The translations under genes and the position numbers were made by a program. 64,000 nt of DNA, from NCBI RefSeq assembly GCF_005153485.1, contig NZ_CP039740.1, positions 4,219,001 through 4,283,000 of the forward strand. Direction: 5' to 3'. Position 1 is the first letter of the stretch, and each line of letters begins with the position of its first letter. Below are positions 34,186-41,613 of this stretch, piece by piece. The DNA comes from Pseudolabrys sp. FHR47. Its GTDB lineage: Bacteria > Pseudomonadota > Alphaproteobacteria > Rhizobiales > Xanthobacteraceae. Under the pieces are notes generated by a model. That model saw only the letters and a list, made by a program, of their open reading frames with translations. It did not search any database and was not told the origin of the DNA.

Positions 34186-34537
34186 CGTCGCGCGGAGGCT
34201 GGCCGGCGACCGCTTGCACCATTGCTTTTGCGTAAGCGCCGCTGACTTAAACAAGCGCCGGATCGCGGCAGAAAATTATTCTATCCGCGATCGCCGGCGG
34301 AGAACTTCCAACCCGCGGCACGCTGTCTGTCCCGGCCGGAGACGGCGTGCACCGTGGAGAAGCTGCGGCAAAACGCGCAGCGTTCGATTCTTGCAAGCAC
34401 ATGTTCGATTTTCACAAGCCGGCGAACGGCCGCCCGGCTTTCCTTCCTGCGGACGCTCAGGCATTATCCCGCGCGACAAGATACGTCGCCGTGGTGCGGC
34501 AGGTATCGAACAAGCACTAAACGCGGAGGAGACTGCG
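34186..34537. other. Intergenic stretch before the cluster 3 binding-protein gene
   Basis: 352 bases with no gene I can support. It has lower GC patches around 34240-34290 and ends in a strong ribosome site (GCGGAGGAGACTGCG) for the ATG at 34538. It presumably holds the promoter and leader of the importer operon. I see no member of the repeat families here. Confidence 0.6.
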
Positions 34538-35719
34538 ATGAGATCCATGCTCTATGCCAGCGCGGCTGCGCTCGCCCTGGCGTGCGTTTCAACGGCCCAG
34601 GCGCAGGACACCGTCAAGATCGGCGTGATCCTGCCCTACTCGGGACAATTCGCCGACGGCGCCAAGCAGATGGACGCCGGCATCAAGCTGTACATGAAAC
34701 TGAACGGCGACACCGTCGCCGGCAAGAAGATCGAGATCATCCGCAAGGACGTCGCCGGCCCGCAGCCGCCGGTCGCCAAGCGACTCGCGCAGGAACTCGT
34801 GGTGCGCGACAATGTCGACATTCTCGCCGGCTTCCTGCTGACGCCGAACGCCATGGCGGCGGCCGATATCTCGGCCGAAGCCAAGAAGTTCATGGTCATC
34901 ATGAACGCCGCGACCTCGATCATCACCACCAAGTCGAATTACTCGGTGCGCACGTCGTTCACCCTGCCGCAGGTCTCGGCGACTTTGGGATCCTGGGCCG
35001 TCAAGAACGGCGTCAAAAAGGCCTACACCATGGTTTCGGACTACGGCCCCGGCCACGACGCCGAAACCTCGTTCCAGGGCGCCATCAAGGCGTCCGGCGG
35101 CGAGGTCGTCGGCTCGGTGCGCATGGCCGTCGCCAATCCGGATTTCTCGGCCTATGTGCAGCGCGCCAAGGACCTCAATCCGGAATCGATCTTCGTCTTC
35201 ATCCCTGGCGGCTCGCAGCCGGCGGCAATCGGCAAGGCTTTCGCCGAACGCGGCGTCGACGTCAGCAAGACCAAGATCATGGGCACCGGCGAACTGACCG
35301 ACGACTCGGCGCTCGCCAACATGGGTGACAACGCACTCGGCGTCATTACCGCCTGGACCTACGATCACAATCACAAGTCCGCGCTCAACGAGAAGTTCGT
35401 CGCCGAATACAGGAAGGACAATAACGGCGAAAACCCGAACTTCTTCGTCGCCGGCGGCTATGACGGCATGCACCTGATCTACGAGGCGCTGAAGAAGACC
35501 GCCGGCAAGACCGACGGCGAGGCGCTGGTCAACGCCGCCAAGGGCATGAAGTGGGAAAGCCCGCGCGGCCCGATGATGATCGATCCGGAAACCCGGGACG
35601 TCGTGCAGACCATCTATATCCGCAAGGTCGAGAAGGTCGGCGGCAAGCTCGTCAATGTCGAGTTCGACAAGGTCGAGAACGTCAAGGATCCGGTCAAGGC
35701 CGCGATGAAGAACAACTGA
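34538..35719 (+). CDS. Periplasmic substrate-binding protein of Liv-type ABC transporter, cluster 3
   Basis: 393-residue type I binding protein. Signal peptide MRSMLYASAAALALACVSTA is cut near AQAQ; the mature start DTVKIGVILPYSGQFADGAK is typical of the family. Further family features are LAGFLLTPNAMAAADISAEA and VAGGYDGMHLIYEALKK. GGAGGAGACTGCG precedes the ATG. A GC-rich hairpin follows the stop, and the permease, ATPase genes come 260 bases later. The ligand is unknown. Confidence 0.93.
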   Translation: MRSMLYASAAALALACVSTAQAQDTVKIGVILPYSGQFADGAKQMDAGIKLYMKLNGDTVAGKKIEIIRKDVAGPQPPVAKRLAQELVVRDNVDILAGFLLTPNAMAAADISAEAKKFMVIMNAATSIITTKSNYSVRTSFTLPQVSATLGSWAVKNGVKKAYTMVSDYGPGHDAETSFQGAIKASGGEVVGSVRMAVANPDFSAYVQRAKDLNPESIFVFIPGGSQPAAIGKAFAERGVDVSKTKIMGTGELTDDSALANMGDNALGVITAWTYDHNHKSALNEKFVAEYRKDNNGENPNFFVAGGYDGMHLIYEALKKTAGKTDGEALVNAAKGMKWESPRGPMMIDPETRDVVQTIYIRKVEKVGGKLVNVEFDKVENVKDPVKAAMKNN

Positions 35720-35741
35720 GCCGGACTCAGTCCCGCGCTTT

Positions 35742-35769
35742 GGGGCGGCTGCGTTCGGCCGCCCCGTTT
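35742..35769 (+). terminator. Terminator-like hairpin after the cluster 3 binding-protein gene
   Basis: Stem GGGGCGGC (35742-35749) / GCCGCCCC (35758-35765) with an 8-base loop, then GTTTC. The T-run is short, so termination is probably partial. It stands between the binding-protein gene and livH. Confidence 0.6.
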
Positions 35770-35981
35770 CGTGTGGGCCACCCAGTGGGCATGCCGCGCA
35801 CTGGGCCCTTCCTGACAAATCCTCACAAATCAGATTTGCGCTGCAACAAGCGCAGAATCCGGTGCAGACTTGGAAAAGTTTTGCTATGGGCGACTGTCCC
35901 ATGCGGATGGGGGTGGCGGCTTAGAGCGGCACTGAATCAGTTACGAATGCAAAACTTTTAAAAAGGCGCGGCGCAACACCC

Positions 35982-36848
35982 ATGCTTCCTCCTGTCTTCG
36001 GTGTCCTGTTCGACGGCATTGCCTATGGCATGCTCCTGTTTCTGCTGTCGGTCGGGATGTCGGTCACGCTCGGCCTGATGAATTTCGTCAATCTGGCGCA
36101 CTGCGCCTTCGGCATGATCGGCGCTTACGTCGCCGTCATGCTGATGAAGGACTTCAACTGGAATTTCTTCGCCACGCTGCCCTTCGCCTTCCTCTCCGCG
36201 GCTCTGGTGAGTGTGGTCGTCGAGCGCACGCTTTATCGTAAACTGTACCGTGCTACCGATCTTGATCAGGTGCTGCTGACCATCGGCCTCGCCTTCATTT
36301 CGGTCGCCGCCGCCGCCTGGTTCTTCGGCACCACACAGCAGCCGGTCGCCATGCCGAGCTATATGCGCGGCTCGATCAACTTCCTTGGCCTGAACATCGG
36401 CATCTACCGCATGTTTCTGGTCGCTGTTGGTATCGTCGTGACCATCCTGCTGGTCATGACCCTGGAGCACACCCGCTTCGGCGCGCAGGTCCGCGCCGCG
36501 GTCGATAACCAGCGCATGGCGCGCGGCCTCGGCATCGACGTCGACCGCACCTTCGCCGTTACCTTCGCGCTCGGCTCCGGCCTCGCCGGTCTCGGCGGCG
36601 CGCTGGCGATCGAGATCGTCGGCCTCGATCCGCATTTCGCCTTCATCTATCTGGTCTATGTGCTGATCGTCGTTTCGGTCGGCGGCCTCGGTTCGATCGC
36701 CGGCTCGTTCGCCGCCGCCTGCCTCATCGGCATCAGCGACATCGCCGGCAAGTATTATGTGCCCGAGCTCGGTGGCTTCCTGATCTATCTGGTGATGGTG
36801 GCAGTGCTGATGTGGAAACCGGCCGGCCTGTTCGGGAAGCGGTCATGA
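35982..36848 (+). CDS. Liv-type ABC transporter permease (LivH family), cluster 3
   Basis: 288-residue membrane permease with the LivH block LGLMNFVNLAHCAFGMIGAYVAV and the loop DNQRMARGLGIDVDRT in place of the more common NREMAxALGIN. Its stop overlaps the ATG of LivM (ATGA). It starts 262 bases after the binding-protein gene, whereas the rest of the operon is contiguous. Confidence 0.92.
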   Translation: MLPPVFGVLFDGIAYGMLLFLLSVGMSVTLGLMNFVNLAHCAFGMIGAYVAVMLMKDFNWNFFATLPFAFLSAALVSVVVERTLYRKLYRATDLDQVLLTIGLAFISVAAAAWFFGTTQQPVAMPSYMRGSINFLGLNIGIYRMFLVAVGIVVTILLVMTLEHTRFGAQVRAAVDNQRMARGLGIDVDRTFAVTFALGSGLAGLGGALAIEIVGLDPHFAFIYLVYVLIVVSVGGLGSIAGSFAAACLIGISDIAGKYYVPELGGFLIYLVMVAVLMWKPAGLFGKRS

Positions 36849-37840
36849 CAGTGCTCGATCCGGCCCACACCATGACGCCGCAAACCTACATGCAGCAACT
36901 GAGCCGCTGGCGCGCGCTCGAGATCGCGTTCTGGCTCGCGACGCTGCTGCCGTTCTGGCTGTTCCCGACTTACCTCTCGCTGGCGAGCCAGATCGCCATC
37001 ACGGCGCTGTTCGCGCTGTCGCTCGATCTCATCCTCGGCTATGCCGGCATCGTCTCGCTCGGCCATGCCGCCTTCTTCGGCCTCGGGGCCTACTCAGCCG
37101 GCATTTTCACCAAATTCGTGTGGGGCGAGCCCTTCAGCGGCCTTCTGGTCGCAGCGCTCGTCGCTGGCGTGGTCGGCTACGCGTCGAGCTTCATCATCTC
37201 GCGCTTCCGGCACCTGACGCTGATCATGATCACGCTCGGCCTTGGCCTGTTGCTACACGAGGCGGCCAACAGCGCGAGCTGGCTGACCGGCGGCTCCGAT
37301 GGCCTGCAGGGCGTGTCGATCCAGCCGGTGTTCGGCGTCTTCAAGTTCGATCTCTACGGCTACACCGCTTACGGCTACGCGCTCGGCATCCTGTTCCTGT
37401 GCTTCCTGTTCACGCGCCACCTGATCAATTCGCCCTTCGGCCTGGCGCTGCGCGGCATCCGCGAGAACTTCACGCGCATGCCGGCAATCGGTGCCGACAG
37501 CCGCGCCCATATCCGCAAGGTCTACACGATCTCGGCGATCATTGCCGGCATCGCCGGCGGCATCCTGGCGCAGACCACCGAGACGGTGGCCCTCGAAGTG
37601 CTCAGCTTCGAACGCTCCGCCGACGTCTTGGTGATGCTGGTGCTGGGCGGCGCCGGACGGCTCTATGGCGGACTGATCGGCGCCGCGGTGTTCCTGATCG
37701 CGCGCGACCAGTTCTCCGGCATCAATCCGCAGTACTGGTATTTCTGGATCGGCGTTCTGCTGGTGGTGGTGGTGATGCTGTTGCCGAACGGCATTCTCGG
37801 CGGCCTGTCTAAACTCACGGCGCGCTGGAGGCGCACATGA
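36845..37840 (+). CDS. Liv-type ABC transporter permease (LivM family), cluster 3
   Basis: 331-residue permease with the LivM core ALSLDLILGYAGIVSLGHAAFFGLGAY and the conserved NSPFGLALRGIRENFTRMPAIG. The ATG at 36845 overlaps the LivH stop; an upstream in-frame ATG at 36812 would lie within livH. The stop overlaps the LivG start by 4 bases. Confidence 0.92.
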   Translation: MTVLDPAHTMTPQTYMQQLSRWRALEIAFWLATLLPFWLFPTYLSLASQIAITALFALSLDLILGYAGIVSLGHAAFFGLGAYSAGIFTKFVWGEPFSGLLVAALVAGVVGYASSFIISRFRHLTLIMITLGLGLLLHEAANSASWLTGGSDGLQGVSIQPVFGVFKFDLYGYTAYGYALGILFLCFLFTRHLINSPFGLALRGIRENFTRMPAIGADSRAHIRKVYTISAIIAGIAGGILAQTTETVALEVLSFERSADVLVMLVLGGAGRLYGGLIGAAVFLIARDQFSGINPQYWYFWIGVLLVVVVMLLPNGILGGLSKLTARWRRT

Positions 37841-38598
37841 GCGCGCAAACGATTGCCCTTTCAGCGCGTGGCGTGCAGAAGAGCTTCGGCTCGCTGGTGG
37901 TGGCGCGCGACATCAATATCGATTTGCCGGTCGGCGCCCGCTACGCGCTCATCGGCCCGAACGGCGCCGGCAAGACCACGCTCATCAACCTGATGACCGG
38001 CATGCTGGTGCCGAACGCCGGCCAGATCGTGCTCGGCGGCGAAGACGTCACCGCGATGAAACCGCAGGCGCGCGTCAAGCGTGGGCTGGCGCGCACCTTC
38101 CAGATCAATACTCTGTTCGCCGGCCTCAACCCGCTCGAAGCCGTCACGCTCGCGGTGTGCGAGCGCCGCGGCATCGCCGGCCGCTTCTGGCAGAACATCG
38201 CCGGCAACAAGGACGCCATCGAGGAAGCCTACGAAATCCTCGCCAAGCTCAAGCTCGGCGACGCCGCGTATCAGACGACGCGCGAACTGCCCTATGGCCG
38301 CCAGCGCCTGCTCGAGATCGCACTGGCGCTGGCCACCAAGCCGAAGGTGCTGCTGCTCGACGAGCCGGCGGCCGGCGTGCCGGTCGAAGAGTCGGGCGAA
38401 ATCTTCGAGGTCGTCGCCGGCCTGTCCGACGAACTGACTTTGCTGTTCATCGAACACGACATGCATGTCGTGTTCCGCTTCGCCACCCACATCATCGTGC
38501 TGGTCGGCGGCGCCATCTTCACGCAAGGTTCGCCCGCCGAAATCTCGACCGACCCCGGCGTGCGCGAGGTCTATCTGGGGACGCGCAAACATGGCTGA
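37837..38598 (+). CDS. Liv-type ABC transporter ATP-binding protein (LivG family), cluster 3
   Basis: 253-residue ATPase: Walker A GPNGAGKTT, signature LPYGRQR, Walker B LLLDEPAAGV, switch FIEHDMHVVF. The start overlaps the LivM stop and the end overlaps the LivF start by 8 bases, so all four membrane/ATPase genes of cluster 3 are translationally coupled. Confidence 0.92.
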   Translation: MSAQTIALSARGVQKSFGSLVVARDINIDLPVGARYALIGPNGAGKTTLINLMTGMLVPNAGQIVLGGEDVTAMKPQARVKRGLARTFQINTLFAGLNPLEAVTLAVCERRGIAGRFWQNIAGNKDAIEEAYEILAKLKLGDAAYQTTRELPYGRQRLLEIALALATKPKVLLLDEPAAGVPVEESGEIFEVVAGLSDELTLLFIEHDMHVVFRFATHIIVLVGGAIFTQGSPAEISTDPGVREVYLGTRKHG

Positions 38599-39310
38599 TG
38601 CCCTCCTCCGACTGACCAACGTGACGGCGGGCTACGGCGACGCCGTGGTGCTCAACGACATTTCGCTGGAGATCGGGAATCACGGCGCACTCGCCGTGCT
38701 TGGCCGCAACGGCGTCGGCAAATCGACGCTGATGCTCACCATCATGGGCTTCACCCAGATGAAGGCCGGCCAGGTGTTCTGGCGCGGCCAGGATATCTCG
38801 CGGCAGCCGCCGCACTGGCGCGCCAATAACGGCATCGCCTGGGTGGCGCAGGAGCGCGAGATTTTCCCGTCGCTGTCGGTGGAGGAAAACCTCACGGTGG
38901 CAGCGCGCGGCGGCGAGTGGTCGCTCGAGGCGATCTACAGGATGTTTCCGCGCCTCAACGAGCGCAAGCGCAACATGGGCAACCAGCTCTCCGGCGGCGA
39001 GCAGCAGATGCTGGCGATCGCGCGCGCGCTGATGACCAACCCGTCGCTGCTCCTGCTCGACGAGCCGTTCGAGGGCCTCGCCCCGGTCATCGTCGAGGAA
39101 CTGATCGGCGCGGTGAAGCTGATGCTCTCCGGTCAGAAGCTCGCCATCGTCCTCGTCGAGCAGCACACCGACGTGGCGCTGGAACTGACGGAAAACGCCG
39201 TCGTGCTGGAGCGCGGCGCGGTGATGCACCGGGCGCCGTCGGCCGAGCTGCAGAAGGATACCGAGACGCTGGAGCGCTATGTCGGCCTGCGGGTCGCGGC
39301 GGAGCATTGA
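38591..39310 (+). CDS. Liv-type ABC transporter ATP-binding protein (LivF family), cluster 3
   Basis: 239-residue ATPase starting MADALLRLTNVTAGYGDA. Walker A GRNGVGKST, signature LSGGEQQ, Walker B LLLDEPFEGL and the LivF switch LVEQHTDVAL are seen. I chose the ATG at 38591, which overlaps the end of LivG; earlier in-frame codons lie within livG. Last gene of the cluster 3 operon, followed by a family A repeat. Confidence 0.92.
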   Translation: MADALLRLTNVTAGYGDAVVLNDISLEIGNHGALAVLGRNGVGKSTLMLTIMGFTQMKAGQVFWRGQDISRQPPHWRANNGIAWVAQEREIFPSLSVEENLTVAARGGEWSLEAIYRMFPRLNERKRNMGNQLSGGEQQMLAIARALMTNPSLLLLDEPFEGLAPVIVEELIGAVKLMLSGQKLAIVLVEQHTDVALELTENAVVLERGAVMHRAPSAELQKDTETLERYVGLRVAAEH

Positions 39311-39320
39311 TATTCCTAGC

Positions 39321-39418
39321 TTCACCTCCCCTTGAAAAGGGGAGGTCGGTTTGCGCAGCAAACCGGGTGGGGATCGCTATGACCCCTCCCCGACCCTCCC
39401 CCTTTCAGGGGGAGGGAG
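39321..39418. repeat. Dispersed palindromic repeat, family A, copy 6 (divergent)
   Basis: The outer hairpins are ACCTCCCCTTGAAAAGGGGAGGT and ACCCTCCCCCTTTCAGGGGGAGG, with GGTTTGCGCAGCAAACC as an extra inner hairpin. It is the shortest copy and lies between the cluster 3 operon and pyrE. Confidence 0.8.
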
Positions 39419-39469
39419 AAGAAAGGCAGACGTCTTGACCCGGTCGCCATGCTCTTGCTTTATCCCCCC

Positions 39470-40168
39470 ATGACCACCGACGCCCATTTCCTCGACCGCG
39501 ACACCATCGCCGAGCTCACCGCCCGCATGTATCTCGACACCGGCGCGGTGCGGTTCATGGGCGACAAGCCCTTCATCTTCACTTCGGGCTGGGCGAGCCC
39601 GGTCTATAACGACTCGCGCTGGCTGATCTCCTTCCCGGACGTGCGCTCGGCGATCATGGGCTACATGGTCAACGCCATCGACCGCGACATCGGCCGGGAC
39701 AAGCTCGACGCGGTGGCGGGCGGCGAGACCGCGGGCATCCCCTTCGCCGCCTGGGTCGCCGACCGCATGCACCTGCCGATGCAATATGTGCGCAAGAAGC
39801 CCAAGGGCTTCGGCCGCGGCGCGCAGATCGAGGGCGAACTCAAAGCCGGTCAGCGCGTGCTGCTGGTGGAAGATCTCGCCACAGACGGCCGCAGCAAGGT
39901 CAATTTCGTCAAGGCGATCCGCGACGCCGACGGCCATTGCGACCACTGCACGGTGATCTTCTTCTACAACATCTACAAAGAGGGCGAGAAGGTCCTCGGC
40001 GATCTCGGCGTCACGCTGCACTACCTGACGACCTGGCGCGACGTGCTGCGCGTCGCCAAGAAGATGGACCGCTTCGAGCCGAAGATGCTGGCCGAGGTCG
40101 AGAACTTCATCAACGATCCGGCCGGCTGGTCGAAAGCCCATGGCGGCGTTTCGACTGCCGCTGAATAA
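39470..40168 (+). CDS. pyrE: Orotate phosphoribosyltransferase
   Basis: 232-residue type I phosphoribosyltransferase converting orotate and PRPP to OMP in pyrimidine synthesis. Visible: FTSGWASPVYNDSR (substrate hood, as FxSGxxSPxYxDxR in OPRTases), AGGETAGIPFAAW, QYVRKKPKGFGRG (catalytic loop Lys) and the PRPP loop RVLLVEDLATDGRSK. The loop has EDLATDGRSK rather than the VDDVITAGT of enteric PyrE, a variant I associate with alphaproteobacteria. ATG at 39470 is preferred; ATG at 39449 would add seven residues. It has no pyrimidine genes beside it. Confidence 0.92.
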   Translation: MTTDAHFLDRDTIAELTARMYLDTGAVRFMGDKPFIFTSGWASPVYNDSRWLISFPDVRSAIMGYMVNAIDRDIGRDKLDAVAGGETAGIPFAAWVADRMHLPMQYVRKKPKGFGRGAQIEGELKAGQRVLLVEDLATDGRSKVNFVKAIRDADGHCDHCTVIFFYNIYKEGEKVLGDLGVTLHYLTTWRDVLRVAKKMDRFEPKMLAEVENFINDPAGWSKAHGGVSTAAE

Positions 40169-40174
40169 AGATGT

Positions 40175-40253
40175 GTAGGGTGGGTTAGCGCCGCGGGCGC
40201 GTAACCCACCGCCTGACGGCGGATTACGGCGCTCTGCGCCTAATCCGCCCTAC
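40175..40253. repeat. Palindromic repeat, family E, between pyrE and the UPF0178 gene
   Basis: GTAGGGTGGGTTAGCGCC... folds with ...GGGCGCGTAACCCACC, and GGCGGATTACGGCGC folds with GCGCCTAATCCGCCCTAC, giving two adjacent hairpins within GTAGGG...CCCTAC ends. The right half overlaps the last codons of the minus-strand UPF0178 gene and supplies its stop. Confidence 0.75.
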
Positions 40254-40715
40254 TGCCAGATCGAGCGCGCTGAGGAAGCGCGACACATCCTGCCGCGATA
40301 AAGGCGGCGGCCCGCGCGTCACGGCGCCGGCGCTGCGCAAATCGGCCATCAGGTTGCGGCTCGCCAGCGCCATGCCGATGGCATCGTCGTCGAACACCTT
40401 GCCGGTCGGCGACAGCACACTGGAGCCGTTCTTGACGCAGCGCGCCGCCAGCGGAACATCGGCGGTAACGACGATGTCATGCCCGCCCGCCCGCTCGGCG
40501 ATCCATTGGTCGGCGACGTCCGGGCCTTCCGGCACAATGACGCGCTCGATCAGCTCGCTGCGCGGCACATTCATGAACGAGTTGGCGACGATGAAAACCT
40601 TGAGCCCGTAGCGCTCGGCAACCCGGTACACCTCGTTCTTGACCGGGCAGGCATCCGCATCGACGAAAATCCGGATGACAGGGCTTGGCGGGTCTTCCAT
40701 GAAATCAGCGGTCAT
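40224..40715 (-). CDS. UPF0178 (YaiI/YqxD, DUF188) family protein
   Basis: 163 residues. Family motifs: IRIFVDADACPVKNEVYRVA, VIVPEGPDVADQWIAERA, DIVVTADVPLAARC and FDDDAIGMALASRNLM, consistent with a PIN-like nuclease fold of unknown role. ATG at 40715 is preferred (ATG at 40700 also possible). The final residues GRIRRRAP are encoded by the neighbouring repeat, so the native C-terminus has probably been replaced or extended. Divergent from the cupin gene with only 31 bases between starts. Confidence 0.92.
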   Translation of the reverse strand: MTADFMEDPPSPVIRIFVDADACPVKNEVYRVAERYGLKVFIVANSFMNVPRSELIERVIVPEGPDVADQWIAERAGGHDIVVTADVPLAARCVKNGSSVLSPTGKVFDDDAIGMALASRNLMADLRSAGAVTRGPPPLSRQDVSRFLSALDLAVGRIRRRAP

Positions 40716-40746
40716 GATCCAATTGCGGGCGCCGAGGGAGGCATCA

Positions 40747-41244
40747 ATGGCCAAAAAGCGTTCCAAAACAAGGAAAAAGCTGCCGAAGCCGGTGCAGCCG
40801 CGCAAACCGGCCAAGCACAATGCGCGCCGTGCCGTATCGGCCAAAACCCGCGCCAAGAAGCCGAAGCAGAAATTCCACGTCAGCCATCACAACGAGGCCG
40901 ACTTCGACCAGGGCCTGCGCTCTTACGCCAAATACCGCGATCTCGGCCTCGCCCTCGCCACCTCCGGCATGGTGCAGGCGCATGTCATCCGCTTCATTCC
41001 GCCGTTCAAGGCGGAGGACGTCGCGCATCCGCATTTTCATGACGTCGACCTGCAGATGATCTATGTGCTCAAGGGGTGGTACAAGACCGAGTTCGAAGGT
41101 GAAGGCGTGCACACCTTCACGGCCGGCTCGTGCTGGATCCAGCCGCCAAAGATCAAGCACACCGTGCTCGGCTATTCGGACGACTGCGAGCTATTGGAGA
41201 TCGTGCTGCCGGCCGAGTTCGAGACGGTGATGCTGGAGAAGTAG
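40747..41244 (+). CDS. Cupin domain protein with a basic N-terminal tail
   Basis: 165 residues. The first 40 are very rich in Lys, Arg and Pro (MAKKRSKTRKKLPKP...), possibly nucleic-acid-binding or disordered; the rest is a small cupin: AHPHFHDVDLQMIYVLKGWYKTEFEG (metal-type His motif 1) and GSCWIQPPKIKHTVLGYSDDCELLEIVLP (motif 2 His). The ATG at 40747 was chosen because CGAGGGAGGCATCA precedes it. The catalytic role, if any, is not visible; it could be a sensor or storage-type cupin. Confidence 0.82.
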   Translation: MAKKRSKTRKKLPKPVQPRKPAKHNARRAVSAKTRAKKPKQKFHVSHHNEADFDQGLRSYAKYRDLGLALATSGMVQAHVIRFIPPFKAEDVAHPHFHDVDLQMIYVLKGWYKTEFEGEGVHTFTAGSCWIQPPKIKHTVLGYSDDCELLEIVLPAEFETVMLEK

Positions 41245-41255
41245 CGCCGCTTCTT

Positions 41256-41440
41256 CTTACCCTCTCCCCATAGCCCGTCGAAGACGGGCGTAAACGCCCT
41301 TATGAGGGAGAGGGTGCCGAGCCGCTGTTGCGGCGAGGCGGGTGAGGGGGCGGATTTCGACGCGAACTGTGACCCCTCACCCGGCTCGCGCTTCGCTGCC
41401 GCTCAGCGCGATCCACCCTCTCCCTCAAGGGGAGAGGGGA
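41256..41440. repeat. Dispersed palindromic repeat, family A, copy 7, carrying a small hairpin insert
   Basis: A family A unit whose first outer hairpin CCCTCTCCCCATA...TATGAGGGAGAGGG is opened at the loop by a 31-base module (41272-41302) with paired GCCCGTC / GACGGGC and GGGCGTAAACGCCC elements. The same module type is inserted in family B at 59861-59892. The copy lies between the cupin gene and fixS. Confidence 0.85.
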
Positions 41441-41454
41441 AGAAAGCGCGCCGC

Positions 41455-41613
41455 TCACGTCTTGCCATTCTCCACATCGTCATCCGACAACACACGATAG
41501 GCCGCGCCTTCCATGTCGTTGTATTGGCCGCTGCGCAGCGACCAGAGGAAGGCGAACAGGCCGAGCAGGCCAAGGCCGAGCGCCAGCGGCAACAGATAGA
41601 TGATGACGTTCAT
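41455..41613 (-). CDS. ccoS: cbb3-type cytochrome oxidase assembly protein CcoS (FixS)
   Basis: 52 residues: one N-terminal transmembrane helix (MNVIIYLLPLALGLGLLGLF), then FLWSLRSGQYNDMEGAAYRVL and an acidic end DDDVENGK. The SGQ(Y/F)xDMEGxAxRxL pattern is the CcoS signature. The ATG at 41613 overlaps the stop of fixI by 4 bases, so it is coupled to that gene. It is needed for cofactor insertion into CcoN. It is the last gene of the fixGHIS operon. Confidence 0.93.
   Translation of the reverse strand: MNVIIYLLPLALGLGLLGLFAFLWSLRSGQYNDMEGAAYRVLSDDDVENGKT

Noticed and set aside
33890..34537. Long N-terminal extension of the cluster 3 binding protein
   Set aside because: It overlaps the NMT1-like gene in another frame; the ATG at 34538 has a strong ribosome site and starts a normal signal peptide.
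5526..41440. CRISPR array or transposon ends
   Set aside because: The repeats are single, widely spaced palindromes with no regular spacers, and there are no cas or transposase genes in the window.
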